From contig QCDO01000005.1 of the NCBI GenBank assembly GCA_003278735.1, positions 1 through 64,000 of the forward strand: a stretch of DNA of 64,000 bases, written 5' to 3'. Position 1 is the first letter of the stretch; each line of letters begins with the position of its first letter. This stretch comes from Prochlorococcus sp. AG-355-J09 (GTDB lineage Bacteria > Cyanobacteriota > Cyanobacteriia > PCC-6307 > Cyanobiaceae). The position numbers and the translations under genes are program-made. Positions 1-8,660 of this stretch are shown here, one piece after another. Under the pieces are notes generated by a model. It saw only the letters and a program-made list of their open reading frames with translations, did not search any database and was not told the origin of the DNA.

Positions 1-111
1 CGTTTAATTATCCCTTTATAAATAATCCACAAAATTTTTATTATTTGTTCTATTATCGATAGATTACTATTTTGTTGGCGCACTTTAAGACAATCAAAAC
101 ACTTTCTTTCA

Positions 112-492
112 ATGACTTCCAAATATACCTTTATTTATGATGGAGAATGCCCGTTCTGCAATCATTTTGCTGAACTCCTTGAGATCAAAAGCAAGTTAAA
201 TAATATTATAATTATTGATGGTCGTAAAAATTTAACTCTGATTAAAAGCCTCCTAGATAAAGGTTATGACCTAGATAAAGGGGCTATTCTCCTGAAAGAT
301 GAAGAAATTTTTCATGGGGCAGATGCAATTAATACTATTTGCAAACAGATAAATAATCCCTCAAGTAGTTTACTTTTGTTACTTACTAGTGTGTTTAAAT
401 CTTACAAACGAACAAATTTGATATTTCCTTTACTAGTCAGAGCCCGAAGATTGGCATTGATATCAAAAGGTATATCAATATCCCTAGTTTAA
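112..492 (+). CDS. DUF393 (DCC family) thiol-disulfide oxidoreductase-like protein
   Basis: A 126-residue protein that opens with YDGECPFC, the DxxCxxC signature of the DUF393/DCC family (Cys13 and Cys16), small thioredoxin-like proteins of uncertain substrate. The hydrophobic middle and the late Arg-rich segment with a leucine-rich tail fit the family. There is no signal peptide, so it is probably cytosolic. The frame upstream is open back to a stop at 19-21 but has no other standard start, so ATG 112 is chosen. The redox role is inferred from the CxxC motif only. Confidence 0.8.
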   Translation: MTSKYTFIYDGECPFCNHFAELLEIKSKLNNIIIIDGRKNLTLIKSLLDKGYDLDKGAILLKDEEIFHGADAINTICKQINNPSSSLLLLLTSVFKSYKRTNLIFPLLVRARRLALISKGISISLV

Positions 493-599
493 AAATAAAA
501 ACTTTCTAAATATTAAATGACATATTTATAAGCTTCTGCATCAATAAATGATAAATAATTATTTCTTAGCTAGAACTAGGTGGTAATAACAAGTATTAA

Positions 600-785
600 A
601 TGATAGAAAACTTCAATCCCTTTATTTCATTGGGTGGTGATAACCAAAAAGTTAATCATATGGCTGAAGCTGCGCTTGAAATGAATTTAACTTGCAATGA
701 TTTAAAGAAGGATTTAAATTTAACTGATGGTGATGTAGTTGATATGTTGCAACTAGTCATGGATAGGTTTAAAAATAATAATTAA
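600..785 (+). CDS. Small conserved-type hypothetical protein
   Basis: A 61-residue soluble acidic protein that I do not recognise. It has no membrane segment or cysteine pair; the second half (NLTDGDVVDMLQLVMDRF) looks like two amphipathic helices. It starts with ATG, is followed closely by the next plus-strand gene, and has coding-like composition. No function can be proposed. Confidence 0.55.
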   Translation: MIENFNPFISLGGDNQKVNHMAEAALEMNLTCNDLKKDLNLTDGDVVDMLQLVMDRFKNNN

Positions 786-830
786 GTAAATATCATAATT
801 AATTAATCACTATATATCTATTATTCTTTA

Positions 831-1133
831 ATGAAAACAGTACAAATTGAGTTTTCTAAATATCAACTAGTTAACTTTTTATGGCCTGAATTAATAGAAG
901 ATTATGGATTTGATAAAGCCAGAAAAATAGTTTCTCAAGCTATTGACTTACAAAAAATGAATGGGACTAAAAATAGCACCATGCCAATCATATTTTCAGG
1001 AACAGGAGGATTAGCTCTAATACCAATACAAATGCTAGAAAAAGAAAACTTAGAGATTAGTTATAAAGATAATCAAGTTTTAATATTTAATCTAAAAAGA
1101 AAGTCATTTCAAATCTTAAAAGAAGCAAACTAA
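831..1133 (+). CDS. Hypothetical protein, 100 aa
   Basis: A 100-residue soluble protein with no recognised domain. The N-terminal half is predicted helical and charged (ELIEDYGFDKARKIVSQAID). The middle has a Gly-rich turn (FSGTGGLALIP) and the C-terminus is a Lys-rich beta/helix segment. It lies 45 bases after the previous small gene and about 65 before the metallo-beta-lactamase-like gene, so it may share a transcript with them. Function unknown. Confidence 0.55.
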   Translation: MKTVQIEFSKYQLVNFLWPELIEDYGFDKARKIVSQAIDLQKMNGTKNSTMPIIFSGTGGLALIPIQMLEKENLEISYKDNQVLIFNLKRKSFQILKEAN

Positions 1134-1199
1134 TCTAAATTAGTAATTTCTCGATAAAGCCAAAAGTACCTTATAGTCTAGTAAGACAAATAATTGATA

Positions 1200-1916
1200 A
1201 TGACTTTTGAAGCGACCTACCTTGGTTCAAATGGTTGGATTATAAAATTTAAAAAAACCAATTTAATTATTGATCCTTGGCTCAAAGGAGATTTAATATT
1301 TCCTCCAGGTGAGTGGTTTTTTAAAGGATCATTAGAAGAAGAAATTTCAATTGATAAAAATATAGATATTATTTTGTTAACTCAAGGATTACCTGACCAC
1401 TGTCATGTTCCAACATTAGAAATGTTCAGAAAGGATATTCCTATAATTTGCCCTAAAAGTGCTGTTGAAACATTAAAAAAAATTGGTTTTAGTTCAATTA
1501 AACTGCTTAAGCCAACTGAAAAGACAAATCTGTTTAATTTAAGTTTTCAAGCAACTGCTGGGGCTCCGGTGCCACAGATAGAAAACGGATACATTGTAAA
1601 AGACGATCAAGATAATGGGTTTTATATAGAACCCCATGGATATCTTGATGAAAAATTAAACAAGCAAAGTCTTGATGCAGTCATTACTCCTACAAAAAAT
1701 TTAGAATTACCCCTAGTTGGTTCTTTTGTAAAAGGTGCTGATGCAATCCCTAAATTGATTAACAAATTCAATCCTAAATATATACTTTCAAGCACCATAG
1801 GCGGAGATGCAAAATATTCAGGTTTTTTAAATAATTTTATTTCAGTTCAGGATTATGAAGAGGAATTAGATTGTAATCTTGTAGATCTAAAAAGTATGCA
1901 ATCTATTACGATTTAA
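1200..1916 (+). CDS. MBL-fold (metallo-beta-lactamase-like) hydrolase with altered metal motif
   Basis: A 238-residue protein with the beta-sandwich start of MBL-fold proteins (ATYLGSNGWIIKF, then LIIDPWLKGD). Where the family normally has HxHxDH it has TQGLPDHCH, so only part of the usual first metal site is kept. This resembles cyanobacterial and plastid relatives with a DHxH-type motif. ATG 1200 is preferred to an in-frame TTG at 1194 because it gives a compact MTFEATYLG start. Substrate unknown. It may bind one metal or bind metal differently; this is inference. Confidence 0.75.
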   Translation: MTFEATYLGSNGWIIKFKKTNLIIDPWLKGDLIFPPGEWFFKGSLEEEISIDKNIDIILLTQGLPDHCHVPTLEMFRKDIPIICPKSAVETLKKIGFSSIKLLKPTEKTNLFNLSFQATAGAPVPQIENGYIVKDDQDNGFYIEPHGYLDEKLNKQSLDAVITPTKNLELPLVGSFVKGADAIPKLINKFNPKYILSSTIGGDAKYSGFLNNFISVQDYEEELDCNLVDLKSMQSITI

Positions 1917-1987
1917 ATCGATCCAAAAAGATTTTTAATTAAGTCATTTAGCTTGAAAGTAAATTTACTTTAAAAGGAGTACAAAAA

Positions 1988-2353
1988 ATTCATTCATTTT
2001 TTATTACCTCAATACTTTTATTAGCTTTAAATAATAGCTATGTATGTGAAAATTCAAAGCTTAATCTTGTGATGAGAAATAATATTAATGGTGACTTTTC
2101 CATAGTAGAAAAGATATCTGAGTTAAAGCCAGGAGCATTTATAAATATTATTTGGAATAAAGAAAAGCTTATGCTTCCATATTCTCTAAGAAAAGATTAT
2201 ATTTCCTTTACAGATAAAAAATGGGACTGGAGGTACCAATTTAATAAAGACGGATTGCCTGATATTAATAATCCCTCTTTATACGAACTACTACCTTCTG
2301 GAGAGATTAAAACACATTTTTGTGAAACAGAAGATAATAAGCCAAACTTATAA
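1988..2353 (+). CDS. Secreted hypothetical protein, probable non-AUG start
   Basis: From a GTG at 2069 the reading frame gives 94 residues, but it is open back to a stop at 1949. The upstream part reads HSFFITSILLLALNNSYVC, an apparent signal peptide that the GTG start would cut off. A strong ribosome site (AAAAGGAG, 1972-1979) sits 8 bases before ATT 1988, and no ATG, GTG or TTG lies in between. I therefore place the start at ATT 1988 (121 aa). The mature part is soluble, rich in Trp and Lys, and of unknown function. If the ATT is not used, the gene starts at 2069 and lacks a signal peptide. Confidence 0.5.
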   Translation: MHSFFITSILLLALNNSYVCENSKLNLVMRNNINGDFSIVEKISELKPGAFINIIWNKEKLMLPYSLRKDYISFTDKKWDWRYQFNKDGLPDINNPSLYELLPSGEIKTHFCETEDNKPNL

Positions 2354-2399
2354 TTTCAAAATAGGTATTCTAGATTTTTTAACTTCTTAATTTTTAAAA

Positions 2400-5003
2400 A
2401 TGAACAATCCAATAAACCAAAAGAATATTTCAAGATATGTAAAACTTGAAGGTTACAAAGTTTTTGATTATGAAATTCCAGAAATCTTTTTGGACTTTGT
2501 AATTAAGAAAAATGCTGTAAATGTTACAACCAAACTAAAATTGGTAAAAAAAAATAAAAAAACCAGAAATCTAATTCTTGATGGTACGGATATCTTTATA
2601 AAGAAAATATTTATAGATGACTCATTACTAGAAGAGGAATACTACAAACAGCAAAAAAATAACTTAAAAATTAAAAATATAAATAAAGATAATTTTTTAT
2701 TAAAAATAGAAGGAATAATTAAACCAAAGGAAAATATATCCCTTTTAGGAATGTATGAGAGTAATGGAATTATAACTACGCAATGTGAGGCAGAGGGATT
2801 TAGGAGAATAAGTTTTCACTCTGATAGGCCTGATATCCTAAGCAAATACACTGTGAGAATTGAGGCCGACAAGAAAGATTATCCCGTTTTACTTTCAAAT
2901 GGTAACATCATAAAAGAAAATGATCTTACAGATAATCGACATGAAATAATTTGGGAAGACCCATATCCGAAACCCTCATATTTATTTGCATTGGTAGCGG
3001 GTAAACTTAATTGTGTGAAAGATAATTTCATAACGAAATCGAATAAAAAAGTAAAAATAAAGATATATGTTGAGTATGGTGATGAAAAATATGTCCAACA
3101 TGCAATAAGTTCCTTACAGAAATCCATGAAATGGGACGAAGATAAATATAACCTTGAATACGATTTGTCATTGTTCAATATAGTTGCAATCAGGCACTTT
3201 AATATGGGAGCAATGGAAAATAAAAGTCTCAATATTTTCAACTCAAAACTAATACTCGCTAATTCTGAAACAACAACTGATGAGGAATTAGAGAGAATAG
3301 AGAGTGTGATCGCCCATGAATACTTCCATAATTGGACGGGTAATAGAGTAACTTGTAGGGATTGGTTTCAATTATCTCTTAAAGAGGGTTTAACAGTCTT
3401 CAGAGATCAACAGTTCACAGCAGACCTTCATAATCATGAAATCAAGAGACTTGAGGATGCAAAATTTCTTAGAAGAAATCAATTTAGAGAGGATTCTGGT
3501 CCAACATCGCATCCTGTAATGCCAGAAAGATACCAAGAGATAGACAATTTCTACACGACCACGATATACGAAAAAGGATCAGAAATAATTAGAATGCTTA
3601 ATAAGCTTGTAAAAAATGAAAATTTCTATAAAGGATTTAGTAATTACATCTCAACATATGATGGGAAGGCAGCAACAATAGACCAATTTGTCGATAAAAT
3701 TTTAGAGAATAATAAGGAAATTGATCCTGAAGAATTCAAAGTCTGGTACAAGCAAAATGGCACACCAAAAGTTAAATTCAAGAGAATCTGGGATCAAACA
3801 GATGAAAAACTCACAATTGAAGCCTCTCAAAGTAATCCAATAAAGAAGAACCCATATAATAATTTACCTCTAATAATTCCTATAAATTTGGCTTTATTTT
3901 TCGGAGACAATAAAACAATAGAAAAAACAGTTGTTTTAAAAACAAAAAAACAAGAATTTATTTTTAGGAATGTTAGATCTCACCTCCAAATTCCTTTAGT
4001 AACCTATTTTCGCGAATTCTCTTCACCAGTTGAGTGGGAATCTGACACTACCTTGGATGAAAAATTTTTAATCTTAAAATATGAAAAAGATTTTTTTACA
4101 CTATCTAATATTGTAAGAGAATTATTTAAAAAAATAATTTTGTGCAGATTAGATGAAAAGCCAGATCATAAAATTGAAAATAAGTTAATAAGCACTTTAA
4201 TATCATTTATTAATAATAAAGATATAAATTTGTCTCTCTTATCAGAATTACTAAGTATTCCGACATTTGCTGAAATTGAATCAGAAATGGAAAATATAGA
4301 TCCTTTAAAGATATATAAAACTATTGACGAATTAAATCATTTATTTGGTACCAAATTAAAAGAAGAATTATATTTTAAGCTCCAAGAAATAGAGAAAAAT
4401 CTTGATAAAGTTTGGCCAGAAGGTAAAAATGAAAGAAAACTAATCGAAACTATTTGGAAACTACTCTTACATAGTGATGATGAAAAAATTAAAAGCAAAA
4501 TAATCAATTATGTCGATAGTAATTCGATGACACTAGCAAAAGCTGCATTGAATTCTTTCAGTAGGATTAATTGCCCTGAAAGAAAAATTATTTCAAATAT
4601 ATTCTTCAATAAATGGAAAAATAATAGTGTCGTTTTGGATAGTTGGTTCTCATTCAATGCATCTATAGAAATAGATGAAAAAACAAACAGCATTGAAAAA
4701 CTATTTGAAAATAAATTTTTTGATTCAAAATCACCAAACACTTTAAGAGCAATATTAAATACTTTCGTAACAAGAAATAGTAATTTTCATGCAATTGATG
4801 GTTCTGGTTATAAATATATTGCAAAAAAGATAATTCACTTTGATAAATTAAATCCAATCGTAATTTCACGTTTTGTGAAAGTATTTAGCAGATACAATTA
4901 TTATTCGGACCCTTACAAAAGAAATATGGTAGAAACTATTAAGCAGATTAAAAAAAATAAACTATCAACAAATACTAAAGAAGTATTAGATGCAATAATA
5001 TAG
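2400..5003 (+). CDS. pepN: Aminopeptidase N (M1 family zinc metallopeptidase)
   Basis: Removes N-terminal amino acids from peptides in the cytosol. The 867 residues match the usual length of bacterial PepN. The GAMEN exopeptidase motif is near residue 270, and the zinc site HEYFH (306-310) is followed by the third ligand Glu329, exactly the HExxH-x18-E spacing. The usual order follows: N-terminal beta domain, thermolysin-like catalytic domain, small Ig-like domain, helical C-terminal domain. There is no signal peptide. The C-terminal third is very Lys/Asn-rich, in keeping with the AT-rich genome. Confidence 0.97.
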   Translation: MNNPINQKNISRYVKLEGYKVFDYEIPEIFLDFVIKKNAVNVTTKLKLVKKNKKTRNLILDGTDIFIKKIFIDDSLLEEEYYKQQKNNLKIKNINKDNFLLKIEGIIKPKENISLLGMYESNGIITTQCEAEGFRRISFHSDRPDILSKYTVRIEADKKDYPVLLSNGNIIKENDLTDNRHEIIWEDPYPKPSYLFALVAGKLNCVKDNFITKSNKKVKIKIYVEYGDEKYVQHAISSLQKSMKWDEDKYNLEYDLSLFNIVAIRHFNMGAMENKSLNIFNSKLILANSETTTDEELERIESVIAHEYFHNWTGNRVTCRDWFQLSLKEGLTVFRDQQFTADLHNHEIKRLEDAKFLRRNQFREDSGPTSHPVMPERYQEIDNFYTTTIYEKGSEIIRMLNKLVKNENFYKGFSNYISTYDGKAATIDQFVDKILENNKEIDPEEFKVWYKQNGTPKVKFKRIWDQTDEKLTIEASQSNPIKKNPYNNLPLIIPINLALFFGDNKTIEKTVVLKTKKQEFIFRNVRSHLQIPLVTYFREFSSPVEWESDTTLDEKFLILKYEKDFFTLSNIVRELFKKIILCRLDEKPDHKIENKLISTLISFINNKDINLSLLSELLSIPTFAEIESEMENIDPLKIYKTIDELNHLFGTKLKEELYFKLQEIEKNLDKVWPEGKNERKLIETIWKLLLHSDDEKIKSKIINYVDSNSMTLAKAALNSFSRINCPERKIISNIFFNKWKNNSVVLDSWFSFNASIEIDEKTNSIEKLFENKFFDSKSPNTLRAILNTFVTRNSNFHAIDGSGYKYIAKKIIHFDKLNPIVISRFVKVFSRYNYYSDPYKRNMVETIKQIKKNKLSTNTKEVLDAII

Positions 5004-5020
5004 TGATTAATTGATGTTAT

Positions 5021-5242
5021 TTAACTAAATATAATAATAACAATTGTAAATATTAAGAATAGAATTAATACAAGATACTTATTAATAAAAATATAATCAA
5101 ATACGTTTTTGTTAATATCTTTATTCCACTTTTTATTTACGTATTCCTTAGTAATAAATTTATTAGGTCTACCACAATATAAACATGTTGGGGAAGTTTT
5201 TAAAATTAAATTTTTACATTGGGGGCACTTTTTTTTTTCCAT
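5021..5242 (-). CDS. Small zinc-ribbon membrane protein
   Basis: 73 residues. The N-terminus has two CxxC knuckles (CPQCKNLILK and CLYCGR), a zinc-ribbon arrangement, and the C-terminal 20 residues are a single hydrophobic helix (LVLILFLIFTIVIII). It probably sits in a membrane with the ribbon in the cytosol. It is convergent with pepN and ends 18 bases beyond it. Function unknown; proteins of this kind are often tail-anchored adaptors, but nothing here shows a partner. Confidence 0.65.
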   Translation of the reverse strand: MEKKKCPQCKNLILKTSPTCLYCGRPNKFITKEYVNKKWNKDINKNVFDYIFINKYLVLILFLIFTIVIIIFS

Positions 5243-5294
5243 AATTTAATCTTACTGAATAAAATTGAAATCAGAAACAATAAATAATGTAAGT

Positions 5295-5330
5295 AATTTA
5301 AATTTAAATTTAAATTTAAATTTAAATTTT
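5295..5330. repeat. AAATTT hexamer tandem repeat
   Basis: About six copies of AAATTT between two divergently oriented small genes. The tract is self-complementary and AT-only, so it should melt or bend easily. Slippage could vary the copy number between strains. No binding protein can be named. Confidence 0.9.
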
Positions 5331-5430
5331 ATTTTTATATTTTGAATAATTAAATATCATTGCAAAAAAAAATTTGATTCTAACTATTTAAAAAAATTCA
5401 ATATAATGAAAAATTATTATTTGTTTTGAA

Positions 5431-5592
5431 ATGTTTGCTATTGCACTTGGAATGTCCCCTGTCGAAAAAATCACTGTTGCAATATCTGCTTCAATTTTTA
5501 TAATCGCCTTTACATGGGTCTCGATTAAGGGAGATTTAAGAAAACTTGCTAATGAACTTATTGAAGATAATGAAAATAATCAGGATAATTAA
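5431..5592 (+). CDS. Small membrane protein, 53 aa
   Basis: The 53 residues begin MFAIALGMSPVEKITVAIS. A single membrane helix covers about residues 14-31 (TVAISASIFIIAFTWVSI), followed by a charged, acidic C-terminal tail. The ATG lies after the AT repeat and the frame ends cleanly at TAA. Composition is clearly coding-like. Function unknown; this is one of many single-helix microproteins in this window. Confidence 0.6.
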   Translation: MFAIALGMSPVEKITVAISASIFIIAFTWVSIKGDLRKLANELIEDNENNQDN

Positions 5593-5606
5593 AAAAATCT
5601 TTTAAT

Positions 5607-5807
5607 CTACTTTGCATGCAAACTAGGATAATCAATAATATGCCTAATTTCTTTTAGAGAAGAACCATAAATTTTTTCACCATTTAAGTGAATTGCAATC
5701 CATTTTTCCTTTTGATTAAAAAAATTACTTTTAATAGTATCCCTTTCAAGATAATCTTTATTATCCCAATTTAAAGTTATATCCCAACCTTTATAGTTTT
5801 CTATCAT
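5607..5807 (-). CDS. Hypothetical protein, 66 aa
   Basis: A 66-residue soluble protein, aromatic-rich near the start (MIENYKGWDITLNWDNKD), with a central KWIAIHLNGEKIYGSSLKEI that reads as a beta-hairpin plus helix. It is convergent with the 53-residue gene, 14 bases apart. No family recognised and no signal peptide. The regular beta-type pattern makes it a likely real gene. Confidence 0.6.
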   Translation of the reverse strand: MIENYKGWDITLNWDNKDYLERDTIKSNFFNQKEKWIAIHLNGEKIYGSSLKEIRHIIDYPSLHAK

Positions 5808-5900
5808 TATGGAATAAAGAACATACTCAAATAATACCCAGAGAGACGTCGAACAAAAACAAAGGAAATAAGTATTTTTTTCGTTATTTTTATTTAATAT

Positions 5901-7076
5901 TTATGTAGTACTGACTTTTATTTTAAAAGCAGCTTCATCTGCATTTTTTCTAGCCAAATTAATATCAGAATTTGATGAGAGAACAACACCCATTCTTCTG
6001 CCTTTTCTGGAAACTGGTTTACCAAATATGAGCACTTTAGTCTTTTCAAATTCTAATGCTTCACTAAGACCCTCATAAATAGGATTTAGATATTCTTGGT
6101 TAGAGAGTATAACTCTGGTTGCAGAGGGTTCTATTAGATCTATATGCGGTATTGGTAAATTTAAAAAAGCCCTTAAATGTAATTCAAATTCATTAATATT
6201 TTGACTAACTAATGTAACCATCCCAGTATCGTGTGGTCTTGGAGATAATTCTGAAAATATAACCTCACTTCCTTTTATAAAAAACTCTACTCCGTATAAT
6301 CCAGCACCATTAAGGTTATTTAATATTTTACTTGTCATTTTCTTAGCTTCAATAATTAAGGACTCCTTAATCTCTAATGGTTGCCAACTAGATTGATAAT
6401 CTCCATTTGATTGAAGATGTCCAATTGGTAAACAAAAAATATTTTCACCATTTTCTTTTCTTACAGTTAAAAGAGTAAACTCAAAATCAAAATTAATAAA
6501 TTCTTCAATAATTACACCTTTAACCTTTCCTCTTGAGTTTGCTTGTGCCTGTTTCCAAGCATTTTGTAAATCATTTTTTGTTTCAACCAAACTCTGCCCT
6601 TTTCCTGAAGAGCTCATTAACGGCTTAAGTAAAAGTGGGAATCCTATTTCATCTGCTTTTTTTTCTAAAACATCAAATTCAAAAATATAATCAAACTTTG
6701 CAGTTTTAATTTTTAAATCTTTAGAAGCTAAGTCTCTAATTTTATCTCTATTCATTGTAATTTCTACAGTTCTGGCGTTGGGAACAATATTGAATCCTTC
6801 ATCCTCTAGTTCTTTTAGGGCTTCAATTGAAAGTGCCTCTATTTCTGGGACAACATAGTCAGGCTTAAATTCTTTTATAACATTTTTTAAAATATTTTTA
6901 TCTCTCATATCAATTACTCTTGAATAATCAGCAACTTGCATTGCAGGTGCTTTTTCATATCGATCAATTGCAATAACCTCTAATCCTAATCTTTTGGATT
7001 CTATTACTAATTCTTTTCCAAGCTCGCCGCTACCAAGCAATAAAATTCTCTTTTTAGAAAAAATTGATTCTTTCAT
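5901..7076 (-). CDS. purT: Formate-dependent phosphoribosylglycinamide formyltransferase (GAR transformylase 2)
   Basis: Catalyses the third step of purine synthesis using formate and ATP instead of formyl-THF. The 391 residues match PurT length. It begins with a Rossmann-like pre-ATP-grasp domain (RILLLGSGELGKELVIESKR). The ATP-grasp core follows with the loop LMSSSGKGQS (about residues 154-163), then IIEEFINFDFEFTLLTVR and the ELSPRPHDTGMVTL metal-binding segment. The protein reads through without interruption. It lies upstream of and close to an 80-residue membrane-protein gene on the same strand. Confidence 0.96.
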   Translation of the reverse strand: MKESIFSKKRILLLGSGELGKELVIESKRLGLEVIAIDRYEKAPAMQVADYSRVIDMRDKNILKNVIKEFKPDYVVPEIEALSIEALKELEDEGFNIVPNARTVEITMNRDKIRDLASKDLKIKTAKFDYIFEFDVLEKKADEIGFPLLLKPLMSSSGKGQSLVETKNDLQNAWKQAQANSRGKVKGVIIEEFINFDFEFTLLTVRKENGENIFCLPIGHLQSNGDYQSSWQPLEIKESLIIEAKKMTSKILNNLNGAGLYGVEFFIKGSEVIFSELSPRPHDTGMVTLVSQNINEFELHLRAFLNLPIPHIDLIEPSATRVILSNQEYLNPIYEGLSEALEFEKTKVLIFGKPVSRKGRRMGVVLSSNSDINLARKNADEAAFKIKVSTT

Positions 7077-7087
7077 ATATATTAAAC

Positions 7088-7330
7088 TTATTCGTCATCA
7101 CCAGAAGGTTGTGAGGAGGTATCATCTGCAATTTTTTTTTCTTTAGAATAACTAAATAAAAAATTTCTACCAAACCAATTTTGACTTCGCATACTATTAG
7201 TTATTGATCTTGAAATCGCTCCTAAAAAAAAGATTCCAATCATTGCCCAAATAATTCTTTCTAAAGAAATTGCAGATGAAAAACCTTGACCGGAATTAAT
7301 AATTTCAGTAAGTGGGTCTAAAGGGTCCAA
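7088..7330 (-). CDS. Small membrane protein upstream of purT
   Basis: 80 residues with one membrane helix near 26-43 (LERIIWAMIGIFFLGAIS), a short basic loop, and a polar acidic C-terminus (SQPSGDDE). The only standard in-frame start is TTG 7330; the frame closes at a TAA a few codons upstream, so a TTG start is likely. It ends 11 bases before purT begins and is probably co-transcribed with it. Function unknown. Confidence 0.6.
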   Translation of the reverse strand: MDPLDPLTEIINSGQGFSSAISLERIIWAMIGIFFLGAISRSITNSMRSQNWFGRNFLFSYSKEKKIADDTSSQPSGDDE

Positions 7331-7475
7331 ATTTAAATTGATTAATAATACTAATTATAAAGGGTTAAATAAATGAAAAATTAAAACTTATAAAAGAAAT
7401 AACCAAAACTACCATTTAAATTAAACACAATAAAGTCTATACAATGCTATCTTCAAGAGGTAATTTTTTTTAGAC

Positions 7476-7955
7476 ATGCAAGTTGACGTTCAAAATACTA
7501 CTGTTCTTTCTGCAGATGGATCAACCATAAAATTAGGGGAATATTCTGGGGAAGTAATTTTAGTTGTTAATGTAGCTAGTTATTGTGGAAATACAGCTCA
7601 GTATGAGGATCTTCAAAAGCTACATGATTTATATTCAAGCAAAGGCCTAAGAATACTTGCATTCCCTTGTAATGATTTCGGAAAACAAGAACCCGATTCT
7701 CTTTCAGTAATAAAAGATTTTTGCACAACAAAATATGGAGTTAAGTTTGAAATCTATGAAAAAGTTCATGCCAAAGGCAACACTACAGAACCATACACAA
7801 CCCTTAACAAAGTTGAACCTGAAGGAGATGTTGAATGGAATTTCGAGAAGTTTCTAATAGGTAAAGATAGTAAAGTAATTGCAAGATTCAAGCCAGGTGT
7901 TAAACCGTTCGACGAAAACTTAATAGCAGCTATCGAAGTAGCTTTAGATTCATAA
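7476..7955 (+). CDS. Glutathione peroxidase-like thiol peroxidase
   Basis: Reduces hydroperoxides. The 159 residues are the normal length of the cysteine-type GPx family, which in plants and cyanobacteria usually takes electrons from thioredoxin or NADPH rather than glutathione. Visible catalytic residues are Cys37 in NVASYCGNTAQY, Gln71 in FGKQEP, and Trp121-Asn122 in EWNFEKFLIG. Cys65 (FPCNDF) and Cys83 are available for resolution. There is no signal peptide. A short AGAGGTAA stretch precedes the ATG as ribosome site. It lies next to no obvious partner gene. Confidence 0.92.
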   Translation: MQVDVQNTTVLSADGSTIKLGEYSGEVILVVNVASYCGNTAQYEDLQKLHDLYSSKGLRILAFPCNDFGKQEPDSLSVIKDFCTTKYGVKFEIYEKVHAKGNTTEPYTTLNKVEPEGDVEWNFEKFLIGKDSKVIARFKPGVKPFDENLIAAIEVALDS

Positions 7956-8097
7956 CAACCTTCTTACATTTCAACTTAAAATATTAATAATAAAGACCCT
8001 TTATATTGAATTTTAAAAATAACCAAATTATTCTAAAAAGTATTTTATTCTATGATTCAAGCGTGTTTAGTAAAGTTTAATTTAATTTAAAATCTTA

Positions 8098-8613
8098 TTA
8101 ATTATCAGAATCAACTTCTGCGTCTATTATTTCATCTTTAACAGTTCTTTTTTTGGGTTTAATTGATTTTACCTCTGGCTTTACTATTTCTTTCTTAACT
8201 TCACTTTCTTCTGGTTCCTCTGATTTTACCTCTGAATCTACTTTTTCTTCATTAACTTTACTTTCTTCTTCTACCTGTACTTCTGACTCTATTATTTCTT
8301 CTTTAACTTTACTCTCTTCTTCTTCCTCTACCTGTACTTCGGACTCTATTATTTCTTCTTTAACTTCACTTTCTTCTTCTTCCTCTACCTGTACTTCGGA
8401 CTCTATTATTTCTTCTTTAACTTCAATTTTTTCTGGTTCCTCTGGTTTTACTTTTGAATTTGCTGAGCTTTGATCTTCATCTTTACTTAAGAGGAACTTT
8501 AATAGTTTTTTGAATAATAAGAAACCTTTTTCAACTCTTTTGGGACCTAAAATTGAAAGAATTATTACTAATATTATGAATATTTCAGGTGAATTTAAAC
8601 CTAATAGTTTCAT
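8098..8613 (-). CDS. TatA/TatB-like membrane protein with Glu-rich repeat tail
   Basis: 171 residues. The first 45 resemble the TatA/B (MttA/Hcf106) family: a short N-terminal membrane helix (PEIFIILVIILSILGPKRV) ending at a Gly-Pro hinge, then an amphipathic Lys/Leu helix (GFLLFKKLLKFLL). The rest is a highly acidic tail built of 19-residue repeats. It may be a twin-arginine translocase component or a divergent relative. The hinge and amphipathic helix support the family, and the tail is unusual. There is no tatC nearby. Confidence 0.65.
   Translation of the reverse strand: MKLLGLNSPEIFIILVIILSILGPKRVEKGFLLFKKLLKFLLSKDEDQSSANSKVKPEEPEKIEVKEEIIESEVQVEEEEESEVKEEIIESEVQVEEEEESKVKEEIIESEVQVEEESKVNEEKVDSEVKSEEPEESEVKKEIVKPEVKSIKPKKRTVKDEIIDAEVDSDN
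8251..8415 (-). repeat. 57-bp (19-aa) tandem repeat in the TatA/B-like gene
   Basis: Two complete copies and one copy shortened by two codons of a unit coding for EEIIESEVQVEEEEESEVK (residues 67-121), followed by degenerate copies. The nucleotide copies are nearly identical over 57 bases, pointing to recent expansion by slippage or unequal recombination. The product is a strongly negative, probably extended or helical tail. Confidence 0.9.
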
Positions 8614-8660
8614 AAAATTTCATATTCTATTTATATTTTAGTACATGCTAAAAATTTAAT

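Noticed and set aside
1-111. Open frame upstream of the DUF393 gene
   Set aside because: No standard start codon between the stop at 19-21 and ATG 112, and the stretch does not read like a signal peptide.
8153-8473. Plus-strand Ser/Thr-rich 106-residue frame
   Set aside because: It is the mirror of the acidic repeat region of the TatA/B-like gene; the composition follows from the Glu codons on the other strand.
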